DNA of 64,000 bases from Fibrobacter sp. (GTDB lineage: Bacteria; Fibrobacterota; Fibrobacteria; Fibrobacterales; Fibrobacteraceae), in contig JAKSIF010000007.1 in the NCBI GenBank assembly GCA_024398965.1, positions 62,001 through 126,000 on the forward strand, written 5' to 3'. The notes beneath the pieces were generated by a model. It did not search any database, had not been told where the DNA came from, and worked only from the letters and a program-made list of their open reading frames with translations. The position numbers and the translations under genes are program-made. This document shows positions 41,283 to 49,341 of the stretch, piece by piece; position 1 is the stretch's first letter, and each line of letters opens with the position of its first letter.

Positions 41283-43470
41283 GATGAAAATGCTTCAATT
41301 GGCATCTGCGTCCCTTGTTTCCTTGCTGATGCTTTCAGCCTGTTCCGAAAACAGCAAGACTGCTGCCGGAGGAACCGAGGCCGAGTCTACCATCGCCCTG
41401 CAGGTTCGACTGGCTGATGGTACGGCGGCTGCAAATGCCCGTGTACGCGCCCTGCCCGAAGGCTATCTTGCTGATGGTTTGCAGTCTGCGGAATGGACTG
41501 TGGCTGATGAATCCGGCTTTGTTGAGTTCAATGACATGGAACCGGGTGCCTATATGGTGGAAGCCCGCAATTCTGATGAGTCCAAGGACGTTTCCGGTGC
41601 TGTTTTCTCTGTTGTCTTGGATTCGGCGGTTGCTCGAGCTGTAGATACACTGCAGCTAGACAGCCTTACCCGTATTGAAGGCTATGTGACACCGGGGCAG
41701 GGCCCCTCAGTCATCCGTATTCCGGGCCTGGAGCGCTTTGTGGTTCCCGACAGTTCCGGACATTTCGTGGTGGATAATCTTCCTGCTGGAAATTTTGACC
41801 TGGTAATCGAAAGCCGTTCCAACCGCGGTACGGTTAAACTTTCCGCTACTGCTGGCGAGACTGTTCCGGAGGTCAACTTGGGTAAGCCCCGCGGCTTTGC
41901 CGTAGAGGACTTTGAACGCTTTAGCGGAATTTCTGCTACGGGCGAAATCCTTGGAGATGGCTGGTGGTATACTTTGGATGCCGACGGCAAGAACATTATG
42001 CCCCTGTGGGACGAAACCTTGACTCGAACCTATTCCGGCAGCGATGGCTGTGCATCTGGTGGATGTGCCCGCACAACGAACCGTTTAGGATTCCTGCTGG
42101 GCGGTTTCGAAACGGAATATGCACTGCCTGGTCTTGAAACCCTGATGTTCTCTGCACGCGGTTCTGGAACCCTCCGTGTTTCCCTGGCCTATGGCAGTAC
42201 CGACGATGCTTCTGAAAATGGCTTTGAGTACGAAGTAGAATTGTCCAAGGTATGGGAAGGCTATTCTATCGACATCTCCAAGATGAAACCTTATGGAAAG
42301 GCTTCCCTCAAGAATGTCAAGGTTAGCAGAATCGACTTTAGGGTAGGGAAGGGCGATACCCTCTTCCTGGACGATGTGTTCCTTGGCGGAATCAATGAAG
42401 AATCTCTGTCTTCTGTTGCTACAGTTGAAGATGAACTGGCTTCTGACTATCCCAAGGATTGGAAGGATCACGATGCTCTGTTAAAAGAACTTGTTGGATA
42501 TGGCGTTGGTACTCGAGGTGGCGCAGGCCTTCTAGACGAAAAGGAAATCACGGGTGAAATCTGTGTGGTGACCACTACGGACGACTATATCATTGTGGAA
42601 GATACCACCAACGTAGATTCCCTTGGAAATGCTGCAACTACCGCCATCATTGCTCCGGGATCCCTTAGAGACTGTGCTTATAGGGATACCGCTTCGTGGA
42701 TTATCTTTGAAAAGAGTGGTGTCTACAACCTTAGCACGCCCTTGAGAATGAAATCCAACAAGACTATCGATGGTCGCGGTCGCGATATCCGTATTACTGG
42801 CATGGGAGTTCTGACCGATGTCTCTGAGAACCTGATTTTCGAGAATTTGACCTTTACTGCCCCGACAATTGCAACCAAGGATACCAGTTCACGCAGAGCA
42901 TTGTCTATTCATAATGGGACACACCATGTATGGATCGACCATTGCACCTTTGAGGAATATCCTCTGGTAGAACTGGATGTCAAGCGTGGCTCTCATTCCG
43001 TAACGGTTTCCTGGTCCCGTTTTGAAAATGCTCAGACTGGCATTCTCTTTGGCCTTCCTCCGGAATCCTTTAAGGAATCGGAACAGACCATGACCATGCA
43101 CCATAACTACTTTGCCAATATGGATTGGTCTGCTGCCTTTGCACGAGCCGGCACTCTGCACGCCTATAATAACTTCTTTATGGACTTGGCACACTATGGC
43201 GTGGAATGTACTGATTCTGCCCGTTGCTACATTGAACGTAATGTCTTTAACATCGACAATACGGTGTCCCTCTATCGCCTTTGGGATGACAAGGGTGTTG
43301 CGATAGACTCTACCGTAGGTTTTGTAAAAATGGTGGACAACTGGAATGCTGTTGTCAGCGATCCCATTCTAGGTGATGCTAACGGATACAAGCCTGACTA
43401 TTCCTATGAGGCAGAATCGGCTGATGCTGGGCTTGCTTGGAAAGTAAAAAAGCTGGCTGGTCCACGATAG
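41275..43470 (+). CDS. Lipoprotein pectate lyase (PL1) with regulatory-like N-terminal domains
   Basis: The 731-residue protein has a lipoprotein signal (SLVSLLMLSACSEN, Cys about residue 23). Two carboxypeptidase-regulatory-like beta domains follow (IALQVRLADGTAAANARVRALPEG; TRIEGYVTPGQGPSVIRIPG), then a CBM11-like jelly roll (VEDFERFSGISATGEILGDGWWYTLD). From about residue 400 comes the PL1 parallel beta-helix: KSNKTIDGRGRDIRITGMG, HHVWIDHCTFEEYPLVELDVKRGS and MHHNYFANMD...RAGTLHAYNNFFMD. It would cleave homogalacturonan at the cell surface. GGAGG precedes the ATG, and the start overlaps the regulator stop, so the two are translationally coupled. Confidence 0.9.
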   Translation: MAKMKMLQLASASLVSLLMLSACSENSKTAAGGTEAESTIALQVRLADGTAAANARVRALPEGYLADGLQSAEWTVADESGFVEFNDMEPGAYMVEARNSDESKDVSGAVFSVVLDSAVARAVDTLQLDSLTRIEGYVTPGQGPSVIRIPGLERFVVPDSSGHFVVDNLPAGNFDLVIESRSNRGTVKLSATAGETVPEVNLGKPRGFAVEDFERFSGISATGEILGDGWWYTLDADGKNIMPLWDETLTRTYSGSDGCASGGCARTTNRLGFLLGGFETEYALPGLETLMFSARGSGTLRVSLAYGSTDDASENGFEYEVELSKVWEGYSIDISKMKPYGKASLKNVKVSRIDFRVGKGDTLFLDDVFLGGINEESLSSVATVEDELASDYPKDWKDHDALLKELVGYGVGTRGGAGLLDEKEITGEICVVTTTDDYIIVEDTTNVDSLGNAATTAIIAPGSLRDCAYRDTASWIIFEKSGVYNLSTPLRMKSNKTIDGRGRDIRITGMGVLTDVSENLIFENLTFTAPTIATKDTSSRRALSIHNGTHHVWIDHCTFEEYPLVELDVKRGSHSVTVSWSRFENAQTGILFGLPPESFKESEQTMTMHHNYFANMDWSAAFARAGTLHAYNNFFMDLAHYGVECTDSARCYIERNVFNIDNTVSLYRLWDDKGVAIDSTVGFVKMVDNWNAVVSDPILGDANGYKPDYSYEAESADAGLAWKVKKLAGPR

Positions 43471-43489
43471 TTGTCCTAAGGTAATAAGG

Positions 43490-43519
43490 AACGTCCCCAC
43501 GGAGTGGGGCGTTTTTTTT
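43490..43519 (+). terminator. Terminator after the pectate lyase gene
   Basis: AACG-CCCCAC / GTGGGG-CGTT is followed by eight T. Its last T and the next bases also form TATAAT (43519-43524), a -10 box for the next gene. Confidence 0.85.
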
Positions 43520-43531
43520 ATAATTCGTTGC

Positions 43532-43828
43532 ATGAAACAAAAACTACCTGCCTTTATTCTGATGTTGGCGATGCCTTTTTCCATTATTGCCTATATCAAA
43601 GTTGCCGCCATGAGTGGCTCGGAACTTTTGGGTGTGCTGGCGGCCATGGGCCTTTACATTTTTGTGTTTATCTTGCTTGCCAAGATTTTCAATTCTCGAA
43701 ATAGCGAGGGATCGGAACCAGCTCCTGCGCCTTTTGATGAAATGGAAGCTACTCGAAATTTGGCTGCTAGGCTAGGAAAGGTGGCGGATGCAGCGGCGGA
43801 AAAGAAAAATTCCGAACAGACGAAATAG
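43532..43828 (+). CDS. Small membrane protein of unknown function
   Basis: The 98-residue protein has two hydrophobic helices (LPAFILMLAMPFSIIAYIKVA and LLGVLAAMGLYIFVFILLAKIF) separated by a short loop. A charged C-terminal tail (ATRNLAARLGKVADAAAEKKN) is probably cytosolic. No family is recognised. TATAAT ends seven bases before the ATG, and no ribosome-binding site is present, so the mRNA may be leaderless. Confidence 0.65.
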   Translation: MKQKLPAFILMLAMPFSIIAYIKVAAMSGSELLGVLAAMGLYIFVFILLAKIFNSRNSEGSEPAPAPFDEMEATRNLAARLGKVADAAAEKKNSEQTK

Positions 43829-43841
43829 AATCTTCGTTGTG

Positions 43842-43858
43842 GCATGCTTTTTGCATGC
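43842..43858. other. Short GCATGC hairpin
   Basis: GCATGC, five T and GCATGC can fold back; it lies between the small membrane protein gene and the M32 gene. It may be a weak terminator. Confidence 0.35.
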
Positions 43859-43904
43859 TTTATTTGTTTAACCCTTTTTAAAAAGGCTGATTGCCAGGTG
43901 GAAT

Positions 43905-45458
43905 ATGTCTGAAAAATTGAAGGAAGCTCTTGAACTTGTTAAGCGGACCCTTAAGGAAGTAAGAACCTATAACCAGGCTTCCTCTGTCCTGAATTTTGAC
44001 CAGCAGACCATTTGTCCTTCTGCCGGTATGGAAGAACAGGGCAATATTGCCGCATTTCTTTCCAACAAGGCTTTTGCCTTGACGAAGGACTCTGCATACA
44101 TTGAAGCCTGCCAATTCATTTACGATCATAGGGGAGAGCTGACCGCCGAAGTGTGCGGCGACGAAACTGCTGCGGAGTTCGACTGTGCCCTTGCAGAAAG
44201 TCTTCATCGTGATTTTGCCCGAGAAAAGAACATTTCTGCCGAGATGCAACTGGAACACTCTCAGGTCTACAACCGCGCCTTCGTCAACTGGATCAACGCC
44301 AAGAAGGCTGCCGACTTCAGTTTATTTGAAAAGTCCCTGGGCGAGGTCCGCGAAGCGCAGCTCCAGGCCGAATCCTTGAACGATGACCGCAAGGAGACCC
44401 CCTACGATACCATCTTCGACGGTTACGAACGGGGCCTTACCTGTGCCGATCTCGATGCTGTCTTCAACCGCTGCAAGGAACGCCTGGTGCCGCTTCTCAA
44501 ACGCATCATGGCAAGTCCAAAGAAGATTCGTACTGACTTCATGAGCCGCCCTGTAACAGACGAGGCTCAGAAGAAAATGGCCCAGTATCTGCTGGAACTG
44601 ATGGGCTTTGACTTCAGTCGTGGAGCATTTTCTACTGCAGAACATCCTTTTACAACGGAACCGGGACAAAATGACGTCCGCGTGACAACCCATTACTATC
44701 CCAATGCTTTCTACTCCAGCATGTTCAGCATCATCCATGAAGGTGGCCACGCCCTGTTCGAACAGAACCAGCCGGCGGAAAACTTCAGCCACTATATCGA
44801 GTACAACAAGACCATGGGCATGCACGAGTCCACCAGCCGCTTCTACGAAAACCGTATTGGCCGTAGCAAGGAATTCATTCACCTGATTTTCCCCAAGTGC
44901 AAGGAAATTTTCCCGGAAGTCTTCTGCGATGTGACTGAGCAGGAATTCTATGAGGCCATGAACATCGTAACGCCCAGCTTTATCCGCACCGAGGCCGATG
45001 AGTTCACCTACACCTTCCACGTCATCATCCGCTACGAAATCGAGAAACTGATCGTGAACGGAAATGCGGACGGCACCCCGGTGAACATCGCCGACCTGCC
45101 CAAGCTTTGGAACGACAAGTACGAGGAGTACCTGGGCATCCGTCCCGCAAACGATAGGGAAGGTATTCTCCAGGATGTGCACTGGACCAGCGGATTCGGC
45201 TATTTCCCCACCTACGCCATCGGCAACATGTACAATGCCATGTATTACAACAAGATGGCCACGAACTTCGACTTGCCCGCCGCAGTCCGCTCCGGGGATT
45301 TCGCAAAAATCAACGGCTGGATGAAGGAAAACGTCTGGACCCGAGCTGACCGCGAAGCCCCCAAGGATTGGCTCCGTCAAATCACGGGCCGTGAACTGAC
45401 GCCCGATGACTTTTTGGATTATCTGGAAGCAAAGTATTCCGAAATCTACGAACTGTAA
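43905..45458 (+). CDS. M32-family metallocarboxypeptidase
   Basis: The 517-residue protein matches carboxypeptidase Taq (M32). The zinc-binding HEGGH lies near residue 278 (IIHEGGHALFEQ), followed by HESTSRFYEN with the third ligand, HVIIRYEIEKLI, and GYFPTYAIGNMYNAMYYNKM close to the C-terminus. The long N-terminal helical part closes over the active site. It removes C-terminal amino acids from peptides in the cytosol and needs a divalent metal. A GGTGG-like site stands before ATG 43905. It is preceded and followed by hairpins, so it is likely monocistronic. Confidence 0.93.
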   Translation: MSEKLKEALELVKRTLKEVRTYNQASSVLNFDQQTICPSAGMEEQGNIAAFLSNKAFALTKDSAYIEACQFIYDHRGELTAEVCGDETAAEFDCALAESLHRDFAREKNISAEMQLEHSQVYNRAFVNWINAKKAADFSLFEKSLGEVREAQLQAESLNDDRKETPYDTIFDGYERGLTCADLDAVFNRCKERLVPLLKRIMASPKKIRTDFMSRPVTDEAQKKMAQYLLELMGFDFSRGAFSTAEHPFTTEPGQNDVRVTTHYYPNAFYSSMFSIIHEGGHALFEQNQPAENFSHYIEYNKTMGMHESTSRFYENRIGRSKEFIHLIFPKCKEIFPEVFCDVTEQEFYEAMNIVTPSFIRTEADEFTYTFHVIIRYEIEKLIVNGNADGTPVNIADLPKLWNDKYEEYLGIRPANDREGILQDVHWTSGFGYFPTYAIGNMYNAMYYNKMATNFDLPAAVRSGDFAKINGWMKENVWTRADREAPKDWLRQITGRELTPDDFLDYLEAKYSEIYEL

Positions 45459-45501
45459 CTTGTTGATTGTCAACGGGTTACGTGGTGTGTTTGCCGAGAA
45501 T

Positions 45502-45536
45502 TGCCGATTTTGAGCAAAAAACGGCAAAAATCTTTA
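45502..45536 (+). terminator. Hairpin after the M32 gene
   Basis: TTGCCG and CGGCAA close a stem whose inner part pairs TTTT with AAAA; the tail AAATCTTT is only moderately U-rich, so termination may be partial. Confidence 0.45.
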
Positions 45537-45589
45537 AAAAGTAGGCCTAAAATACTATCTTTGAATTTGTAATCTTAAAGGAGCTACTA

Positions 45590-46873
45590 ATGCTTAAATC
45601 TACTCTGCAGCAGACCGATAAGGCAATCTTCGACATCATCCAGGAAGAAGCCGAACGTCAGGAATATGGCATCGAACTGATCGCCTCCGAAAACTACACC
45701 TCCAAGGCCGTCATGGAAGCTATGGGTTCCGTGCTGACCAACAAGTACAGCGAAGGCTACGTTGGCAAGCGCTACTACGGTGGTAACGAAGTGATCGACA
45801 AGATGGAAGCTCTCGCCATCGAACGCTGCAAGCAGCTCTTTGGTTGCGACCACGCAAACATCCAGCCCCTTTCCGGTTCTCCGGCAAACGCTGCTGTTTA
45901 CATGGGCGTCCTCAAGCCGGGTGACAAGGTCCTTGGCCTCAAGCTCGACCACGGTGGACACCTTTCTCACGGCCATCCGGTGAACTTCTCCGGTATGCTC
46001 TACAACTTCGTCCAGTACGAAGTGGATAAGGAAACTGGCCGCATCGACATGGACAAGGTCCGTGAAATCGCTCTTAAGGAAAAGCCCCGCATGATCCTCG
46101 CTGGCTTCTCTGCATACAGCCGCAACCTTGACTGGAAGAAGTTCAAGGAAATCGCCGACGAAGTTGGCGCTCTCACCATGGCTGACATTTCTCACGTTGC
46201 TGGCCTCATCGCTGGTAAGGCTATCGAATCTCCGGTTCCTTACTTCGATATCGTCACCACCACCACTCATAAGACTCTCCGCGGTCCCCGTTCTGCAATC
46301 ATCATGTGCAAGGACAAGATGATCAAGAAGATCGTCAAGGGCGAAGAAAAGGAAGTCTCCCTGCCCAAGGCAATCGACGCAGGTCTGTTCCCGGGTATGC
46401 AGGGTGGTCCCCACGACCACATCAACGCTGGTAAGGCAGTTGCATTCCTCGAAGCTCTCCAGCCGGAATTCCAGGCTTATGCCCAGAACATCATCAAGAA
46501 CGCTAAGGCTATGGCCGACGAACTGATGAAGCTCGGTTACAAGATCATTTCCGATGGTACCGACAACCACCTCATGGTTGTGGACATGACTTCCAAGGGT
46601 ATCGGTGGTAAGGATGCCGAAGTCGCAATGGAAAAGGTTGGCATCTCCTGCAGCCGTTCTACCATTCCGTTCGACACTCGTAAGCCCATGGATCCGTCCG
46701 GCGTACGTCTTGGCACTGCAGCCATCACTACCCGTGGCTTCGACGAAAATGATTCCCGCTTGGTTGCTCAGATCATCGACCGTTGCATCCAGAACAAGGA
46801 CAACGAAGAAGGCCTGAAGGCTATCCGTCAGGAAATCATCGAACTCTGCAAGAAGCACCCGCTTTATAAGTAA
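45590..46873 (+). CDS. glyA: Serine hydroxymethyltransferase
   Basis: The 427-residue protein is a typical bacterial GlyA. It has ELIASENYTSKAVMEAMGS at the N-terminus, NVQPLSGSPAN-like NIQPLSGSPANAAVYMG, the PLP lysine in TTTTHKTLRGPRSAII near residue 228, and PGMQGGPHDHINAGKAVAF. It converts serine plus tetrahydrofolate to glycine and methylenetetrahydrofolate, linking to FolC in this window. AAAGGAG is seven bases before the ATG. The leader of 130 bases shows no glycine or tetrahydrofolate riboswitch. Codon use is strongly biased, as for a highly expressed gene. Confidence 0.97.
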   Translation: MLKSTLQQTDKAIFDIIQEEAERQEYGIELIASENYTSKAVMEAMGSVLTNKYSEGYVGKRYYGGNEVIDKMEALAIERCKQLFGCDHANIQPLSGSPANAAVYMGVLKPGDKVLGLKLDHGGHLSHGHPVNFSGMLYNFVQYEVDKETGRIDMDKVREIALKEKPRMILAGFSAYSRNLDWKKFKEIADEVGALTMADISHVAGLIAGKAIESPVPYFDIVTTTTHKTLRGPRSAIIMCKDKMIKKIVKGEEKEVSLPKAIDAGLFPGMQGGPHDHINAGKAVAFLEALQPEFQAYAQNIIKNAKAMADELMKLGYKIISDGTDNHLMVVDMTSKGIGGKDAEVAMEKVGISCSRSTIPFDTRKPMDPSGVRLGTAAITTRGFDENDSRLVAQIIDRCIQNKDNEEGLKAIRQEIIELCKKHPLYK

Positions 46874-46912
46874 GGCAAGCTTCGCGCGAAGAGCGCTAGT
46901 AAGCGCTAAAAA

Positions 46913-46940
46913 GACCGTCGGAACAAACCGGCGGTTTTTT
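46913..46940 (+). terminator. Terminator after glyA
   Basis: ACCGTCGG and CCGGCGGT pair with one mismatch around AACAAA and are followed by TTTTTT. Confidence 0.8.
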
Positions 46941-46945
46941 ATTGT

Positions 46946-46986
46946 ACTTTTGTATCACGACTATTGACTTTGCATGATACAAAAGT
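46946..46986 (+). promoter_or_regulatory. 12-bp dyad enclosing the -35 box of the triple-FISUMP gene
   Basis: Perfect arms ACTTTTGTATCA (46946-46957) and TGATACAAAAGT (46975-46986) are separated by 17 bases. TTGACT (46964-46969) lies in the spacer and TAAATT follows 17 bases later at 46987-46992. This arrangement fits an operator overlapping a promoter. Confidence 0.55.
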
Positions 46987-47028
46987 TAAATTAAGTGATA
47001 TAAAGACAAAAGGGGTTGGAGGTTTTTT

Positions 47029-49167
47029 ATGAACGTGCTTAAAATATTGATTCCGTTTTCAGTAGTGGCAGCCTTGTTGGCTTGCTCCGATGATGCTACG
47101 TCTAATGCTACGGAGAATAAAGAAGATCCTTCTTCTCTGGAGGACGTGTCTTCGGCTGATGATGTTTCGTCATCAAGCGTCTCGGATGAGGCTGTTGTAT
47201 CAAGTTCTTTGGAGTCGCAGCTTTCTTCGTCTTCTGTAGTTCCTGATACGGCGCGTTTTGATGCCGATGGAAAAATAGGGGAGTTTACAGATTCTCGTGA
47301 CGGTCATGTCTATAAGATTGTAAAAATCGGTGATCAGGTTTGGATGGCTGAAAATTTAGAGTTTGGCCGCTCTAAAAAAAATCCGGGATATTCCTGGGCG
47401 GAGGCAATGGATTCTTCCTCGACGGGATGCGGTAATGGCAAGTTCATTGTGGATGGCCAGGAGTTTAGTGCTTGTCCTGTTCCAAAGCCTGTTCAGGGCA
47501 TTTGCCCTGCGGGTTGGCATTTGCCTTCTGTTGAAGAATATGAAACACTGATTGATTTTGTGGGTGGCGCTTCTGTAGCTGGAGAAAAACTGAAATCCAC
47601 ATCTGGATGGAATGGTGTTGGAAATGGTACCGACGCCTACGGCTTCAATGCGCTGCCATCCCCGTACAATCGCTTTGCAACGTCTGATGTAAAAAATAAT
47701 GGAGACGTGGTTTATGTAGAGCTGAGCCATGAGAGTCGTTGGGCCAAATTATGGAGTGGAGACAGAAAATTCTTCAAGGATTTCTCTGTTCGCTGCGTCA
47801 TGGGGCAAGGACATGATGCTTCTGATATTGTCATTCCTGAAATACCTAAGGAAACCTATACCGGCGATTACGGAACTTTTGTGGATTCGCGCGATGGCAG
47901 AACGTACAAGACAGTAGAAATCGGAAATCAAACATGGATGGCTGAAAATCTGAATTACATCTACGACGAAGAGCTAAGTTATGGGTGTACCGTGGGCGAG
48001 GGCGTAGATTGCAATGGTAATGGACTTTATTACTCCTACGATGAGGCTTTGGACTCAAAAAGAACGAATTGCTCTGTTGAAAATTTGACAGGGGAAGATT
48101 TCTTTACAAATTGTGGCGTAGCCTTGCCCATGCAGGGAATTTGTCCCGACGGTTGGCACTTGCCTTCCAAAGAGGAGTGGATGACCCTTGTTGCCTATGT
48201 GACGGGATACGAGTCCGGTGAAATGCTTCATGGAAGTAAGGATGCTGGCTATTTGCTGAAAACGTCAAAGGAATGGCCCGTTGGCTCTATGGGTATCAAT
48301 GCTTTTGGTTTCTCTGCGTTGCCTGTAGAAGATCAACGGGACAGAATCATTACAGGTTACGAAGACTCGTTTGAAGTTTGCTATTGGGCTGGGTCAATCA
48401 GCGATAATCTTCCCTGGTTTAGTCATGACTTTTTCTGCATCGATGGAAAATCTGCGTATGTAGGCACGTACATGGTTGATGGCGCAGCTGCTCCTGTTCG
48501 CTGCGTCAAGGGCGAAGGCAACATCAAGTGGCAAAAAGAATTGAACTCTTCCTCTTCCGCGGAAATTTCCTCTTCTAGCGTGAGTTACGGGCAATTGACG
48601 GATGAACGTGATGGCAACGTCTATAAGACGGTAAAGATTAATGACCGCGTCTGGATGGCTGAGAACTTGAAGTATAAGGTTGCTGATGGCAAAAGTTTCT
48701 GCAACTGCGGTGATACCTCATCTTGCGATGGCTGGGGCTTGCTCTATACGATGAATGCTGCAAAGGATTCTTCTCTTTGCCCTGTCGGCTGGCATGTTCC
48801 CTCAAAGACAGAAATGGATAAGCTTGTATATGAAGTAAATGGTTTTGGCAAAACTGATGTGATGCTGAGATCCAAGGATGGCTGGCGGACTGTTGCGGAT
48901 AGCTATCTTCGCGGAACAGATGACTTTGGTTTTGGTGCTGTTCCTGCAGGAATTTTGTGGATGCCCATGGATGACTATTATGAGGAAACCTCATACTGTG
49001 GAACTCTTCCGGATGATGAAAGTGAATATGCCGCCTTCTGGACTTCCGATGGTTCGCTCATGGGTATTGCTGTTAACTATAATTCCGAAATGATAAAGTA
49101 TACGGATCCAAGTGAACTTAATGAGGGCGAATTTGCGTTCTCCGTCCGTTGCGTCCAGAATGAGTAA
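47029..49167 (+). CDS. Lipoprotein with three tandem FISUMP domains
   Basis: The 712-residue product has a lipoprotein signal (SVVAALLACSDD, Cys about residue 19), a serine/aspartate linker and three Fibrobacter major paralogous domains (TIGR02145). They open with VYKIVKIGDQVWMAENLEF (about residue 90), TYKTVEIGNQTWMAENLNY (about 295) and VYKTVKINDRVWMAENLKY (about 530). Each has the GICP-GWHLPS-type motif and ends in VRCV. A second serine linker precedes the third domain. The domain function is unknown; repetition suggests binding or display on the cell surface. GGAGG lies six bases before the ATG. A dyad with the promoter inside lies upstream. Confidence 0.88.
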   Translation: MNVLKILIPFSVVAALLACSDDATSNATENKEDPSSLEDVSSADDVSSSSVSDEAVVSSSLESQLSSSSVVPDTARFDADGKIGEFTDSRDGHVYKIVKIGDQVWMAENLEFGRSKKNPGYSWAEAMDSSSTGCGNGKFIVDGQEFSACPVPKPVQGICPAGWHLPSVEEYETLIDFVGGASVAGEKLKSTSGWNGVGNGTDAYGFNALPSPYNRFATSDVKNNGDVVYVELSHESRWAKLWSGDRKFFKDFSVRCVMGQGHDASDIVIPEIPKETYTGDYGTFVDSRDGRTYKTVEIGNQTWMAENLNYIYDEELSYGCTVGEGVDCNGNGLYYSYDEALDSKRTNCSVENLTGEDFFTNCGVALPMQGICPDGWHLPSKEEWMTLVAYVTGYESGEMLHGSKDAGYLLKTSKEWPVGSMGINAFGFSALPVEDQRDRIITGYEDSFEVCYWAGSISDNLPWFSHDFFCIDGKSAYVGTYMVDGAAAPVRCVKGEGNIKWQKELNSSSSAEISSSSVSYGQLTDERDGNVYKTVKINDRVWMAENLKYKVADGKSFCNCGDTSSCDGWGLLYTMNAAKDSSLCPVGWHVPSKTEMDKLVYEVNGFGKTDVMLRSKDGWRTVADSYLRGTDDFGFGAVPAGILWMPMDDYYEETSYCGTLPDDESEYAAFWTSDGSLMGIAVNYNSEMIKYTDPSELNEGEFAFSVRCVQNE

Positions 49168-49180
49168 AATTGTAAATACC

Positions 49181-49264
49181 AATTACGAAGTACGATTTAC
49201 GAGATAGATAATCGTAGCGATGTCGCCTAACATTCTCTCATAATTCATAACTCATAATTCATAA
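49181..49264. repeat. Two heptamer tandem arrays
   Basis: AATTACG, AAGTACG, ATTTACG (49181-49201) and, further on, CTCATAA, TTCATAA, CTCATAA, TTCATAA (49237-49264) are 7-base units in phase. The second array is the complement type of the TATGAGT units near 1100. Confidence 0.7.
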
Positions 49265-49266
49265 TT

Positions 49267-49306
49267 AAAAAACGTCTGTCAGCTTTAGCTGCCGGACGTT
49301 TTTTTT
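49267..49306 (+). terminator. Terminator after the triple-FISUMP gene
   Basis: AAAAAACGTC and GACGTTTTTT flank an inner CAGCT/AGCTG stem and a T run follows. Confidence 0.85.
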
Positions 49307-49341
49307 GGGTTTGTGCTGCAGTCTTTTCTATATTCTTCCCT

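Noticed and set aside
45459-45589. Possible glycine or tetrahydrofolate riboswitch before glyA
   Set aside because: Only one simple hairpin is present and none of the conserved aptamer motifs was found.
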